From: Cepaea nemoralis | Taxonomy: Eukaryota; Mollusca; Gastropoda; Stylommatophora; Helicidae | Direction of reading: 5' to 3' | DNA: 64,000 nt | Assembly: GCA_014155875.1 (NCBI GenBank) | Contig: JACEFZ010022429.1 | Span: forward strand, 287,300 to 351,299 | Made by a program: the position numbers and the translations under genes | Notes under the pieces: model-generated | What the model was told of the DNA's origin: nothing | Seen by the model: only the letters and a program-made list of their open reading frames with translations | Databases searched by the model: none | Shown: positions 33,606-45,349 of the stretch, one piece after another | How positions within the stretch are numbered: the stretch's first letter is position 1 | Layout: each line of letters opens with the position of its first letter

Positions 33606-33813
33606 AGGGTAGTGTGGTAATAGCATAGTGTGGTAATAGCATAGTGTGGTAATAGCATAGTGTGGTAATAGCATAGTGTGGTAATAGCATAGTGTGGTTA
33701 TAGCATAGTGTGGTAATAGCATAGTGTGGTAATAGCATAGTGTGGTAATAGCATAGTGTTGGTAATAGCATAGTGTGGTAATAGCATAGTGTGGTAATAG
33801 CATAGTGTGGTAA
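33606..33813 (+). repeat. 16-bp minisatellite
   Basis: About 13 near-identical copies of TAGTGTGGTAATAGCA, with single variants (one T-for-A, one extra T). It has no spacers, so it is not a CRISPR array. Confidence 0.95.
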
Positions 33814-33876
33814 AAGTCCGTGGTTCTATTCCCATGAGATATATCACGGGGCTTGATTCGGTATATTAAGACTGCT

Positions 33877-33938
33877 TTCTCTCTCTCTCACTCACTCTCT
33901 CTCTCTCACTCCCTCTCTCTCTCTCTCTCTCTCTCTCA

Positions 33939-33974
<36 letters not shown>

Positions 33975-34149
33975 CCCTCTCTCTCTCTCACTCACTCTCT
34001 CTCTCACTCTCTCTCTCTCTCTCTCCCTCTCTCTCTCTCCCCCCTCTCTCTCTCCCCCCTCTCTCTCTCCCCCCCTCTCTCTCTCTCTCACTCACTCTCT
34101 CTCACTCTCTCTCTCTCCCTCTCTCTCTCTCTCCCTCTCTCTCTCCCCC

Positions 34150-34208
<59 letters not shown>

Positions 34209-34217
34209 CTCTCTCTA
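33877..34217. repeat. Large (CT)n pyrimidine tract
   Basis: About 340 bp of CT repeats interrupted by C runs and CACT units, one strand purely pyrimidine for long stretches. Such tracts can adopt triplex (H-DNA) forms. The open frame is only Ser/Leu repeats. Confidence 0.95.
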
Positions 34218-34644
34218 ACTACTAAATGCCAAAATAAGCCACTACAATAAGTTCGGCGGATTCAGTTTCTGGTAATTTCATGGTTTTTCAATTGACCAGT
34301 AGGGTTGTGGGGTCGAACCAGCTTCACAGAATTGATAGCGAGTAATTTTCTAAACTTTTAGCGCAGTCTAGGCAACAAATTTGGCTCAAGTTTGAAAACT
34401 TCGACTCTCTAATATGCTTACCGGCAAATGTGGACAACACGCCATCGGCCATGTGGGGAAAGATTATAATAAATAAATATACCTGGGAAGGAAAAGCGGT
34501 GAGGATTACGGTAATGAAAAGGACAAGTGTATTCCTCATGTCGGGACTTCGAATATGGGAAGGCCTAATACTTCATATCTCTACGTCAATATCTGCCACT
34601 GGGTTATCATTTACCGCAGTGTATTTCTACATCCTGAGGTAGAA

Positions 34645-34850
34645 GAGGAAAGCTACGTCTTTCGGTTCACGAGTGCATTTTTCTCGCAGACTTCTGGGGG
34701 TCGTCGCTGGAGCTACGGAGTTCGTGCTTTGTGCGATGCTTTCGGCGGGTCACCCTGCGGAAAGAGACCCGTCCGTATGGAATAAAACTCGGGGCAATGA
34801 AGTCGATCCTCTCGACTTTTTAAGACTTTTTTTTTCTGAGGAGGAAAGAC
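34645..34850 (+). mobile_element. SINE family A copy
   Basis: Body matching 45082-45324 on the opposite strand: GCTACGTCTTTCGGTTCACGAG, GTCGTCGCTGGAGCTACGG, AATAAAACTCGGGGCAATGA. The tRNA head is missing. Confidence 0.75.
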
Positions 34851-35164
34851 TTAAAAGACGATGGGGAACGTTTATTGAGTTATTGATTGTGCTGCACACA
34901 CACGTTCGCATGTAGACAGGTTGTTGGTGTATTGTGATAGAGTATACAGTCCTTAGTCTGAAAACTGCATGGTAACTGCGAGAGCAAGCGGTCTTTATTT
35001 CCCCCGGTCCTGGCGAACACCCTCCTGCAATAAATCATCAAAAGTATTAAGTGCAGTAACAAAAGTGATCTCTTCTTCCTCTTCTTCTTCAGCGGTTCTC
35101 TCTCTTCTTGGTTATGCTATATCTACAGCCTTGATCCCTTTGAAGTCCATAAGCTTCTCTAGGT

Positions 35165-35335
35165 CATTGAAGGACGTAAATTGAAAGTACCTCTGAAGTC
35201 GGAGTGGGTTCGCCTGATGGCGAGGTACACCGGAAATAGGGAAAAGCTAAACCACGCAAAAACCAGTCCACTGCACTAGAAGTAGTAGCATGTGGATGAA
35301 CTACGTGTGAGTTCAAAGCGAGCGCGCGCACACAA
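35165..35335 (+). mobile_element. SINE family D, 3' half
   Basis: Starts near GAAAGTACCTCTGAAGTCGG and ends GAGTTCAAAGCGAGCGCGC, matching 28945-29082. Head missing. Confidence 0.8.
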
Positions 35336-35644
35336 CAAAGATGGCTGACTGCAACACTGAGAAGTCAACAATGAAGCATGTGATGTTGTAAGTGGTGTAT
35401 CGACGATCAAGCTATTTTAATTTCCCAGTTTCATTCAGCCCAATCCTCTGGCAGGTCAATCGTTCAGCACAGCCGACACTTAAAAATAGTTTCAAACGCA
35501 AAGGTAGCAGTTAAGAGTTTCCTTCATATCTGTCTCTCTGGCTGTCTTCACATCTTTTTGTCGCGATGAGGATGTAGTCTACATGCGCAATTCCCACATT
35601 TTTATATGGCTTTTCTAATGAAGTTACCGGCATCTCTACACTCC

Positions 35645-35645
<1 letters not shown>

Positions 35646-35704
<59 letters not shown>

Positions 35705-35705
35705 G
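35646..35705. repeat. (GA)n microsatellite
   Basis: About 55 bp of GA with one interruption, followed by a G run (35705-35712). Confidence 0.95.
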
Positions 35706-35710
35706 GGGGG

Positions 35711-35984
35711 GGTGGGGTGGGGGTTGTACTACGTTGCACACCAATCCTCTTTGGCTGTTTTTGTTTTTAAAGTTAGCTACTGAAACCTTTTCCTGTCTCA
35801 GTTGCTCCCTCCACATCTCGTCAGCATTCAGGTTTTCCCACCCTCTATCCAGGTCAGATATGTTCCACACCGGCGACCGTGGAAGTCCCTTATCGCGGCA
35901 GGCAATCAGGAATCTCAGTGTCTGGAGCCATTTTAAAATCGGGAGCTGGAAGATTTTCCATGTTAGCGCTGTCTGTTTTCGCAC
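35711..35984 (-). CDS. Unrecognised short open frame
   Basis: The minus-strand frame from 35984 encodes about 85 residues of mixed composition (LKWLQTLRFLIACRDKGLPR, DLDRGWENLNADEMWREQL) before running into the GA repeat. Composition is more protein-like than neighbouring frames, and the central part recalls helical N-terminal regions of some retroelement polyproteins, but I cannot assign it. No splice or promoter signals were identified. It could be an exon, a retroelement fragment or chance. Confidence 0.25.
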
Positions 35985-36119
35985 GCTTTTTATTTAAATG
36001 ACGTCATAGGACAAGCAGTGTTATAATTATCATGTATGCATATATTTCCATACTTTCGGGGTTTGACATACGTATTCAGTTTCCAAAACAAACGTGGTTC
36101 ACCAGGAAACATTTGGTGT

Positions 36120-36385
36120 CACGTTTTCACGTTTTAGTGTTGTGAATTTCACATGCAAATTTGATGTTGGATGGAAACTTGGACTAGGACACAACAGGAT
36201 AAAATACCACATGCTTAACAAAAATTAGAAAGGAGATATTGGTGGATGTAATTGTGAGACTGGTAGAATGACAGCTAAACATTTGGTGCAGGGGTGTTCA
36301 ATGTGTACAAGTAAAGAACAATTGTACACACCTTAGGCGCACGAGACATCCAACATGCAGATCAGAAACACACTAGTTTGAAATA
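36120..36385 (+). pseudogene. LINE ORF2 C-terminal remnant
   Basis: The + strand has GLGHNRIKYHM, a stop, then GGCNCETGRMTAKHLVQGC. This is the same zinc-knuckle architecture as the I/Jockey-like fragments at 1216 and 37100, but a different subfamily. Confidence 0.6.
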
Positions 36386-36767
36386 CACCCGCTCTATTTC
36401 AGGACAAACGCTATAGCGATGTAAGCTCAAGCTGACTGCTGCGTTTTCTTGATTTGTTCATATTCACGTCTGGCGGTGTACGAAGAGGAGTTATTCAAGG
36501 TCAAGAAATTACTGTACGCTAGTTTGGGAATACGTTGGGAAAAAAATATATGTTGACTATTGTATTGTTTTATGTTAACTTCAATTAGAAGAATACCCAA
36601 TTTACACGCTTTGTTTGTTATGTATAGAACGGGAGAACAAAGACCAGACGCAGAGGATAAATAAGAAAACAATAACATTTGATAGGCAGTCATGGCCACT
36701 TGGATATAAACCCGTCACCTTACAATGACCATAGATTCGGGGGATGCTCTCTCGCTTTTCTGAGTTT

Positions 36768-37515
36768 CTTCGTTTGTTCGCTTGAAATTTGTTTTATTAA
36801 CAGCAATGTTGTCTCTTGTATGAATTTAATTGCATTTTTTTAGTTCATTCAGTGGTCCATAGAGTTTATCTTCCACTGTTGTTTCTCTAGGCTGGAAGGC
36901 TTCGCCGAGATATGTCGAATTTTGGGCAGTCTTGGAGGAGCGGCTGGCTGAGTGACTAGAACGCCGGACTCTCTTTCAAGAGACCCGGGTTCGATCCCTC
37001 GGTAAGGTGTGGGATTTTTTTCGGGGGCAAAAAGAAAATCCTAATCTGCACAGTTCGCGGCGACTGCACTAGCCAGTCGGCCTTAATTCCTCAGGCGCAA
37101 AGACCCCTCTGCCATACACCGCAAGGTACTATATTGGCAGTAAATGACAGTGACAATTTTTTGGAGTATGTGATCTGCTGTCTGCGGCGCCAATCTACGT
37201 GTCCACATGGCTGATTCGCCAATCTTGAATTTTGTATACACGTGGTTGCGTAATCTATTGTGTCCTGTTTTGAAGCGCAGAATAGCGATTTGTTCTGGTC
37301 TGCCCATAGAGTGGTAATTGTCTTGAGCTGGTGTTGGTGGCTTTCTGACCGAATTGATCATTATTTTCCTTTGATGGTATGTAACAGGTACATCAGGTTG
37401 TTCTTCTATTGCTCCTTTCTTAGCTAGTCGGTCAACTCTCTCGATTCCGGGTACTCAACAGCGGGATGGTAACCACTGTTTGGTGATCTTACGCTGGCTG
37501 CCTAGTTCGGAAAGT
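36768..37515 (-). pseudogene. I/Jockey-like LINE 3' region, split by a SINE
   Basis: The minus strand reads PGIERVDRLAKKGA (end of RNase H), then MINSVRKPPTPAQ, RTGHNRL-like and the zinc-knuckle region, followed by the 3' end near 36770. It is the same family as 1216-1670. A 223-bp SINE interrupts it at 36938-37160. Stops and a lost knuckle cysteine show decay. Confidence 0.75.
36938..37160 (+). mobile_element. tRNA-headed SINE inside a LINE
   Basis: The insertion is exact: TTGGAG occurs at 36932-36937 and 37161-37166, and the uninterrupted sequence is seen at 1368-1385. The head has GGCTGAGTGACTAGAACGCC and a B box GGGTTCGATCCC; the 3' end is GACAGTGACAATTTT. The anticodon arm does not pair well, so it is a SINE and not a tRNA gene. 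Confidence 0.85.
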
Positions 37516-37992
37516 AGTGTACCCAGACAGGAGCTCCTCAAATGATCAATAGTACCACAGGCTGTGTACCATGGTTGGTATTTAGTAATTTTTCTGTTGC
37601 TATCTTTCTTTTCAGTTTAAAAGAGAAAACAAGACAGGGGTTAAGGTGACTCAAAGTTTTTCGATGTCTGACTTGTGCAGACCTGGATCGATTCTTTATC
37701 TGGACTATATCTGTACTAAATAAAGAACACGATGATAAACTCCACCCCATGAACCTGGAGTAGTGGATCAGACGCCAGACTTCTCGGTCGTAGAGGTGAA
37801 AGACCTGTGTTAAACATCCCTCGCAGTGGCAGTTGGGAATCCACAAGAACGGGTCGAACTGGCCGACGACCTGGCTAAATTTAAGTTTTAAAAAAATGCT
37901 TCAAAAAGAATATTTGTAGCCTGTGTGATTCTGGTTTTTACACACATTAGGATTTCGGGGCTACGGAGTTCTTGCACTGTGTTGAGTGTCTC

Positions 37993-38218
37993 CTTGTGTG
38001 ATCTATGGCAGGAGGCTGGAGTACTTACGGAGGTATCTGTATGCAATGAAAGTGATTCGTTACTAAAAATATAAAAACACTTGCAATGAGTCGGTCAGTG
38101 CACTTGTGTGTGATCTATGGCAGGAGGCTAGAGTACTTACGGAGGTATCTGTATGCAATGAAAGTGATTCGTTACTAAAATATAAAAACACTTGCAATGA
38201 GTCGGCCAGTGCACTTCG
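37993..38218 (+). repeat. 113-bp tandem duplication
   Basis: Two near-identical units (37993-38105, 38106-38218) begin TGTGTGATCTATGGCAGGAG and end GTCAGTGCACTT or GCCAGTGCACTT. A weaker repeat of the end lies just downstream. The rest of 37516-38300 has nothing recognisable. Confidence 0.85.
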
Positions 38219-38309
38219 TGTTGTCATTGTTGTTAATCTATGGTTGTCTAAGAGAACCATATTGTAAGCTGTTAGTCCTGAGTTGAGTGCTGGTTAATTG
38301 ACCGGCACT

Positions 38310-38480
38310 GTGGCTTATAGGATAGTGAAACTGCGCTTCACAATTCTCTGTCATACCGATTCGAGGGTTAGAAATTAGCTGCGGGCGATTTGGAAGCAGA
38401 TAGCTTAATTGCTTAGTAAATCATATCCAGTAAATGTTGGGGTTGATTGCATCGAGCTGTAAAAGACATATAACTACTTG
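38310..38480 (+). mobile_element. SINE family E-like copy
   Basis: GTGGCTTATAGGATAGTGAA and CATACCGATTCGAGGGTTAG form a tRNA-like head. A TTGATTGCATCGAGCTGTAA tail follows, related to the family B tail. Boundaries uncertain. Confidence 0.5.
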
Positions 38481-38839
38481 TGCACCTACCTGATCCCGTA
38501 AACATCTGTTAAATAATGGCAAAGGAGTGCCGAATATCGACCAGGTGGAGATAACTGATGTCATTTTTCGTACAGCACGCCTTTGAATGGGAGCCGTGTT
38601 AGTGTAGGGCAGGGGCGGGGGAGTATAAGGTCCGCGAAATCATTGCCGATGCAATCACAGGCTAGACTGGAAATTCAATAAATCTAGAAGTTTTATAAAT
38701 CATCAACAAATCTAGTAGCAACATATCAATGCCAACTAATGTCACACATCTCCCCAAAGAGAATAAGTTCCGCCACCACATTAGGGGTGATTTAATTTAG
38801 TGTTTGAATTAAATATCACCATTCGGTGGCTTGCGCGAG

Positions 38840-39005
38840 ATTCGGCAGCGGATCGCGTCGTGCAAGTTATTTACGGAGGTATGTGAGCCGGTCGTTCAGA
38901 AAACAATGGCAAACTACTGAACGTAAAACTTGCCAAGACGTCAACGGCAGCTGAAAAAATGCTGGTGTTGATTGCAATACCCTGTAAAGGAAATGCGAAA
39001 AAAAG
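38840..39005 (+). mobile_element. SINE family B copy
   Basis: GCGCGAGATTCGGCAGCGG, GAGCCGGTCGTTCAGAAAAC, AACTACTGAACGTAAAACTT and TTGATTGCAATACCCTGTAA in order. It serves as the uninterrupted reference for the split copies at 6921/20269 and 32725-33140. Confidence 0.75.
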
Positions 39006-39014
39006 TGCCTTGCC

Positions 39015-39490
39015 GGCTGGCTTGGGCGATCATGCCTCTCCACAAATTACGATCTCCGACGGGATGGATCACTTCGTGTGTTGACTCCCTTCCGAGCCAT
39101 GACACAAGACAGTCATGAATCTTCTCACGCTGTCTTCCTCTATCTCTCCACACATCTTTCCAGTTGTCACAACATATTCCAGTTTTTGTCTTCTCATAGC
39201 GTGGCCAAAACAGAATATGACTGCCTCTTTCTGATGTTAGTGATAAGTTGTCTTTGCTACTCAGCTTCCATTAAAACGTCTTCATTGCTCATTTTGGCTG
39301 TGCAATTAATTTTCAACATTCTTCTATAAAACAGTATCTCCAAGGCTTCCAGGAATTTTTTCGCCTGTTTAATAATTGTCCAGGATTCCCTGTCCTTTGT
39401 TAAAATTTGTTATATGTAACACGCAAGAACTCTTTTTCGAACTTTCAAGGATTGTGACTTATTAATTGCACAAAACGTTCTTGATTAAAT
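39015..39490 (-). pseudogene. RTE 3' fragment
   Basis: The minus strand matches 20960-22310 and 54310-54900 (GGCCACGCTATGAGAAG, AAGTTGTCTTTGCTACTCAG on the + strand). C-terminal region only. Confidence 0.75.
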
Positions 39491-39746
39491 ATAGCAGACT
39501 GATTTGTTAGTTGGTAACTGTGAATGACATTATCCAAACGGCCCTTGGCAGAAAAAAAGTTTCCTGGCGTAGTTGCTCGACGCTCTTATTGGCTAGCTTT
39601 GGTTGGTTGGTTGTGAATCCTGTGTAACACTAAGTTTTAATCTTTAAGCTTCATGCATTGATGTTCTTGACGCCTGAGCCCAGAAAATGGCTTGCCATCT
39701 ATCGGCATGTAAGTTAAGAGTACCGTTAGAGTCTATTCTCTACGGG

Positions 39747-40375
39747 ATAATAATAATAATAATAATAATAAGTCTTTATTTTCAAAGGGTTAAGAATTGG
39801 GCACGCAGGCCCGTCTGACATTCTGCCCTTCTTCTCTATTTCCTCTCATACATTCTTTCATTCAACATCACTTATGAAGCAACTTTTGACAACAAAAGAA
39901 CATTAAAACGCATGAAAAATAATCAATAACAAATGACTCACTGAGGCAGTGTTTAACATGGGCATTATAAATACCTAAGGAGGGTGTAACGTGCCATACA
40001 TAAGGGAATGTTTTTTGGCTAGTTGTCGTTTGAGATCAGTTACCATTATTGTCTTTTTTGTGTTGTTTGTTATGGGGGCATGTAGTCTGTACTAAGGTAG
40101 TGTTCAAACAGGTTGCGAATGTATGTATCATGATTGGTGGTGTCTTTGATTTCTTGTGGAAGATTGTTCCACAACTGAGCGGCAGAGTATGCTAAGCTTG
40201 TTTTATATAAGTCTATCCTAGGTTTAGGGACATGAAGTATATTTAGTCGTTCGCTATGTCTAGCGTTATATTTAATGAATGGGGTGGGCAGCCTACGCCA
40301 GTACTTCTTAAACGTCGCTGACGAATGCCTGACAGGTAACAGTGTTACCATTCTGTGCTTTCTTTAAGTGCTCCG
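39747..40375 (-). pseudogene. LINE 3' end with (ATT)n tail, L2/CR1-like
   Basis: The minus-strand frame 40351-40070 encodes HSERLNILHVPKPRIDLYKT then SLAYSAAQLWNNLPQEIKDT, the conserved C-terminal tail after the reverse transcriptase in L2/CR1/Rex-type LINEs. About 300 bp of 3' untranslated sequence and an (ATT)n microsatellite tail (39747-39771) follow. 5'-truncated. Confidence 0.75.
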
Positions 40376-42340
40376 GTAACAGCAGCTTTAGAAGTTTAGT
40401 GTCCGTGAAATAGTTCGAAAATCGACATCCGTTATGTTACACGCTCCATTATTGCAACAGCAAGCGTAGCTGCACATTTTCACTTGTCATGATATTCTGC
40501 TCCAGAGACGGGTATAAAATATTTGAATACGTTATTTCAAAATATAAATCTAGCTTTGTGGCTGCCCATAAATTTATTTCCACGTAGTTCATATGGTGGC
40601 TTTCGCGTCTACACAAGATATTTGAATGCTTTAAATATTGTTTTGAGGGCAGCGTATCCTGATTTATCGACATTTTCCATCTTCTTGCACACGGGACTGC
40701 TATTTCTATTCCGCTCGCTTATATTAGAGAAGGCTAGGCATTTTCATTATAATAATGTTTGGGTAAATGTAACTGTTTCCACTGTATTCTAATGAAAGGG
40801 GCGATGTTTTGATACAAATGCAAAATATGTGCATGTACAATTCAGTTGAATAAACACACATTTATCGTAACCTAACTTTATTCACCCCCAATCATGGGGC
40901 ATAGACCTTAACATCGCGCCAACCTCCCTTATTCGCCTCTTACGACATGCATATGAGTTAGTTACTATTATGTGCTTCCCTTATGAAAACACACGACACG
41001 CGTATTTCAACATGTGGCCAACTTATTATCTTATGCTATTCACTTCTTTCCTGGTATCTTGTTTTCCGTTGTGCGAGAGTCAATCAGTGCCTATTAATTT
41101 GTTCATCCATTAGCATAGACACGTTACGCTGGTAATGAGCGTGTTGAACAAGAGTTGGATGTCAGCTCTTGTCGTTCGGAGCTTTATGTCTCGCCAGTGC
41201 TGATTATTTATCATATCGATGTTCCCCCATGCCATGATATCAAATTGTCCAGTGTCTTCTTTCTCATTCTCCCCTAGCCGCTCCTCAACCCGACGACTTT
41301 CCCGTTGTCACGATTTACTTCAGCTTATAAATAATTTAGAATGTTTTTTGTTGTTGTTTTTTTTCCAAATGTAAACAACGAGTTCTCTTTGTAAGTTAAC
41401 GTCTTTCAAGATACCTTCATTACTTTTTTTTTCTTCTAAACTACACGGTGATCTTATCATTTTTTTTCTATAAAATCACAAATCCGCAGCTTCCACTACT
41501 TCTCCACTTGTAAACACAAATTCAACGGTGTATGCCTTGTTACATCTTTAAGCTGTTGAACATAATGTGACTTGTGACATAATGTAAACGGCATTAAACT
41601 GTCACCAATATTCCAATAATATAGGTAGTAATATTTCAATATTTAGCGTTCCTTTTTCACAGCACCTTCACCAAAGACGCCGTATGTTTGGTATATAAAG
41701 TCGCTTACTGTGGGTGGTGTGCTGATGCTTTTCGAAATTCGGCCCTCAAAAGTTGGAAAACGTTTTTCAGATGTTAGCGGTTCAGAAAATGGATGTACGG
41801 CCACTGTTTGCTGGCATCTGCTTGTGTTTATGAATAATAGATGGCTGTTGGATACACTACACCGTGTATGTGTTCTCGAAGATGCTCCCCCCCCCCCCCC
41901 CCCCGTAGCATGGCCTCTTATCGCCAGGGCGCCGTGCGTGCGTGTGTGTGCCGGCGTGTCCGCGGAGAATCTTGATGATGGGAAACAGATGTGAAATTCT
42001 AGTGGAAATGTTTTTTCCCCCTTTTAACCCTTAAGGAACGTAGGGATTCCCCATTTTTAGTGCAGGATGTTTGTCTCTTTCAGTTTTCGTCTGCTGTTAA
42101 GGTTAGCTCATTAACTACTGGATTGGTTAAAAACAAACCACGGCGGATTTAATTTCTTTACATTTATCACCAGTTCTGTAGCTTAGGGGACAGTGAAATA
42201 GTAAATCACAAACATCCATTACATACTGGGGTTGATTGCAACGTCCCGAAGAGGACATGCAACTAATTTCAAAACATGTATCAACCAGAAGCCCTCCTGT
42301 GTATTGCGTTGGAGTCTGATAACAGTGATATATATATATA
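40376..42340. other. No recognisable gene in 2 kb
   Basis: Mostly unique-looking sequence. A SINE-like string (CATCGCGCCAACCTCCC, CGCCTCTTACGACATGC) lies near 40912-40950, a C run at 41885-41905, and SINE-like text near 42175-42270. Frames here are short and unrecognised. Confidence 0.45.
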
Positions 42341-42344
42341 AAAG

Positions 42345-42660
42345 CCGTGAAGAAAACAGTAATATGCCGTGGAGGAAACAGTAACATACCGTGGAGGAAA
42401 GAACATACCGTGGAGGAAACATTAACATGCCGTAAAGGAAACACAAACATACCGTGAAGAAAACACCAACATACTGTTGAGGAAAGATTAACATACCGTG
42501 AGGGAAACATTAACATGCCGTGAAGGAAACATTAACATACCGTGAAGGAAACATTAACAAACTGTGAAGGAAACATTAACATACCCTGAAGGAAACATAA
42601 ACATACCGTGAAGGAAACATTAACATACCGTGAGGGAAACAAACATACCGTGGCGGAAAA
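42345..42660 (+). repeat. 22-24-bp minisatellite
   Basis: About 14 variant copies of CATACCGTGAAGGAAACATTAA, with GTGGAGG and CAGTAA variants clustered at the left. Open frames on the minus strand arise from the repeat. The following 42661-42970 carries no recognised feature. Confidence 0.9.
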
Positions 42661-42974
42661 ACTAAACAACCTTGGCCAGACCACAACCAGTCCGTATGTT
42701 TCTTCTTGTGTCCTACTGCTTTTGCAATAATGCGACGCAGAAGAGATGGATGTAACTTCCTGTTTTCCCGCTTGTCTTGTTGCTTGTACAAGCGTCGTAT
42801 TTGATTTCTTCAGTGTCTCTGTTACTCCATCTAGCCATCTTTTCCCAGGTGGACCTCTCGCCTTGTATCCATACCCATGTTCTCGTATGGAGCGCTTTAG
42901 CCTCTGGTTGATTGTAGCTTAATGTCTGAACCATATAGTTCTTTGGTGCTCTATAGGGGAAGAACAATGTGGGC

Positions 42975-44145
42975 TTATGGAAGGAAAGGGTACAGTAAAT
43001 GCTGTGTATATACTGCGATCAATTATTGAACGTTCTATAGAAGTAAATAAAGATATACATCTTTGCTTTATTGACTACACAAAGGCTTTCGATAGAGTAA
43101 GACATGGCAACATGGTAGATACGCTTGCAGATCTACAAGTTGATGGGAAAGACATTAGACTTATAAAAAAAAACAAATATTGGAAACAACAAGCTAGCCA
43201 TAAGGATTGATAATGAAGTGGGACAATATCAGCCTATTAAGAGAGGTGTGAGACAGGGATGTGTAATGTCTCCAGATCTTTTTTCCCCTGTACAGTGAAA
43301 ATATTTTCAGAAATGTAGAAGATATAAATGGAATCAGCATTGGAGGACGAAACATCAATAACATTAGATATGCAGATGATACAGTATTGATTGCAGACAA
43401 TGAGCAGGATCTGCAACAATTAGTAGATGCGGTTGTTGCACACAGTGAACAACTGGGGTTAGAATTAAATTGTAAAAAGACACATTATGGTCGTCACTAG
43501 GAAGCAAGAAATACCACAATGTAATATACAAGTAAATTGGAATATTCTTCAACAAGTGAATCGGTACAATTATTTCGGAACAGTCATAACATCTGATGGG
43601 AGATGCCTTGAAGAGATTAGAACAAGAATCGCCATGGCGAAAGTAGCCTTTAGCAAGATGAAAAACATACTGACCAATAAAAAGATGTCAATTGAAACGA
43701 GAAAAAGAGTGTTGAGGTGCTACATAGAGCCTGTTACTTTTGTATGGATGTGAAACTTGGACAATGAGCAGTCAAGCTGAAAAACATCTGATGGCTGTAG
43801 AAATGTGGTTTCTGAGGAGAATGCAAAGAATACCATGGACAGACAGAAAAACCAATGACCAAGTACTACAGGAAACAAATGAAATCGTAAATTGATTAGA
43901 GAAATTAGATGTAGATAGCCAAAATGTTTTGGACATGTTATGAGAAGAAATGAATTGGGGAACTTGGTGACAACTGGCAGGATCGAATGGAACAGACCAA
44001 GTGGAAGACCGAGAAGTAAATACCTGGATGGCTTGGCCACATGGCATGGTTGAGACAGGAACATTGAGTTGATCTACGACTCTGGTGATCGAGTGAAATT
44101 TGTTTAGTCATGACTGCCCACGCTTTCCGGCATGGCACATGATTG
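42975..44145 (+). pseudogene. RTE-type LINE, finger-to-C-terminus remnant
   Basis: The + strand preserves CFIDYTKAFDRVRH (RT motif A), a decayed YADDT region near 43370, NYFGTVITSDGRC, AFSKMKNILTNKKMS, RKRVLRCYIEP, and the C-terminal FGHVMRRNELG and SGRPRSKYLDGLATW. Four or more frameshifts break it. The 3' end (GCCCACGCTTTCCGGCATGG) is shared with 52805-52935 and 63540-63835. The last 120 bp begin a 321-bp tandem duplication. Confidence 0.8.
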
Positions 44146-44667
44146 ATTGAACGTTATTAATCGGTGGTATCCCTATACTTGTTCTTATTTCTAATTTGTC
44201 TCACTATCTCTTCTTGTTTGTCCAGCAGCGTTTTTTATGCATATCATGTCACATAGTGTGATGTTACGTATGTATATTTATAGGACTGTCAGTGCCTGGC
44301 ATTGGTGATACAGCGTTGGGAAGAATGAAGCAGCAATCGGCTTCTTGGATGGCTTGGCCACATGGCATGGTTGAGACAGGAACATTGAGTTGATCTACGA
44401 CTCTGGTGATCAAGTGAAATTTGTTTAGTCATGACAGCCCACGCTTTCCGGCATGGCACATGATTGATTGAACGTTATTAATCGGTGGTATCCCTATACT
44501 TGTTCTTATTTCTAATTTGTCTCACTATCTCTTCTTGTTTGTCCAGCAGCGTTTTTTATGCATATCATGTCACATAGTGTGATGTTACGTATGTATATTT
44601 ATAGGACTGTCAGTGCCTGGCATTGGTGATACAGCGTTGGGAAGAATGAAGCAGCAATCGGCTTCTT
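44024..44667 (+). repeat. 321-bp tandem duplication at an RTE 3' end
   Basis: Units at 44024-44345 and 44346-44667 differ at only a few bases (GATCGAGTG/GATCAAGTG, GACTGCCC/GACAGCCC). Each starts in RTE coding sequence (TGGATGGCTTGGCCAC) and ends AGCAGCAATCGGCTTCTT, 200 bp beyond the element. Confidence 0.9.
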
Positions 44668-44671
44668 TTTA

Positions 44672-44985
44672 ATTTGCAAGTGGGGCATGGAATCATGACT
44701 TGGTTACATCCTTCTATGACTCTCAGATGCGAAGTTCCAGTACAGGTCTTGCATACCCTGATGGTTTCTTAGCTTGGAGTGGGGAAGCGGTGCCCTGTAA
44801 CAGCCTAATGGAGACGATACAGCGGTCCCTGAGCCTTACCTGAGCGGGCGGAAAATCTCTACACCAATCTTACTACGCTGGATTCAGGTCCTGTTCGTGG
44901 CGCAGACAATCTGAACGCCATTTCGCATGACTCGAAGAGTTGAAACTGGGTCTTCCAAAGGATTCACAACCAACCACCAACCAGA
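44672..44985 (+). mobile_element. Short retroelement with (AACC)-type tail
   Basis: A GC-rich block (GGGGAAGCGGTGCCCTG, CCTGAGCGGGCGGAAAATC) ends in CACAACCAACCACCAACCAG. The tail style resembles 21277-21606. No target duplication found. Confidence 0.45.
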
Positions 44986-45081
44986 AGCATATCTATAATT
45001 TCCTGTCTAGTTTGTTGAAATGTACACATGTGGTTAATTGTTACATTGGAACATTCTGGATGCATTATGACATAGTTATAT

Positions 45082-45324
45082 AAAAGTCGCTTAAAGGTCT
45101 ACAGGGTCGACTTCATTGCACCGGGTTTTATCCCATATGGCTCGGTCTCTTTCCGCCGCGCGGAAAGCGTCGCACAAAGCACGAACTCCGTAGCTTTTAG
45201 CGACGACCCACAGGAGTCTCCGAAATATTTAACTCGTAAACCGAAGGGCGCGGCCCGGAATCGAACCCACAACCTTCGGATCACGAGTCAAACGGCTTGA
45301 CCACTTCGCCACAGAGACTCCCAA
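45082..45324 (-). mobile_element. Full-length SINE family A
   Basis: A 243-bp minus-strand copy with a perfect 12-bp duplication ACATAGTTATAT (45070-45081, 45325-45336). The head carries GTGGCGAAGTGGTCAAGCCG (A box) and GGGTTCGATTCC (B box). This is the best local reference for the family. Confidence 0.9.
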
Positions 45325-45349
45325 ACATAGTTATATTTATTGGTACAGC

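Noticed and set aside
33606..33813. CRISPR-like array
   Set aside because: The 16-bp units are contiguous with no spacers and the genome is eukaryotic; it is a minisatellite.
33853..34218. Open frame of Ser/Leu/Pro repeats
   Set aside because: It is the CT tract read as protein; no start context or family.
36938..37020. Genuine tRNA gene
   Set aside because: A and B boxes are good, but the anticodon and acceptor stems do not pair; it is part of a 223-bp SINE.
42345..42660. Second CRISPR-like array or repeat protein
   Set aside because: Contiguous 22-24-bp variants without unique spacers; the frames on the minus strand follow the repeat period.
45240..45324. Genuine tRNA gene (threonine-like)
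   Set aside because: It is the head of a 243-bp SINE with its own 12-bp duplication and a poor anticodon stem.
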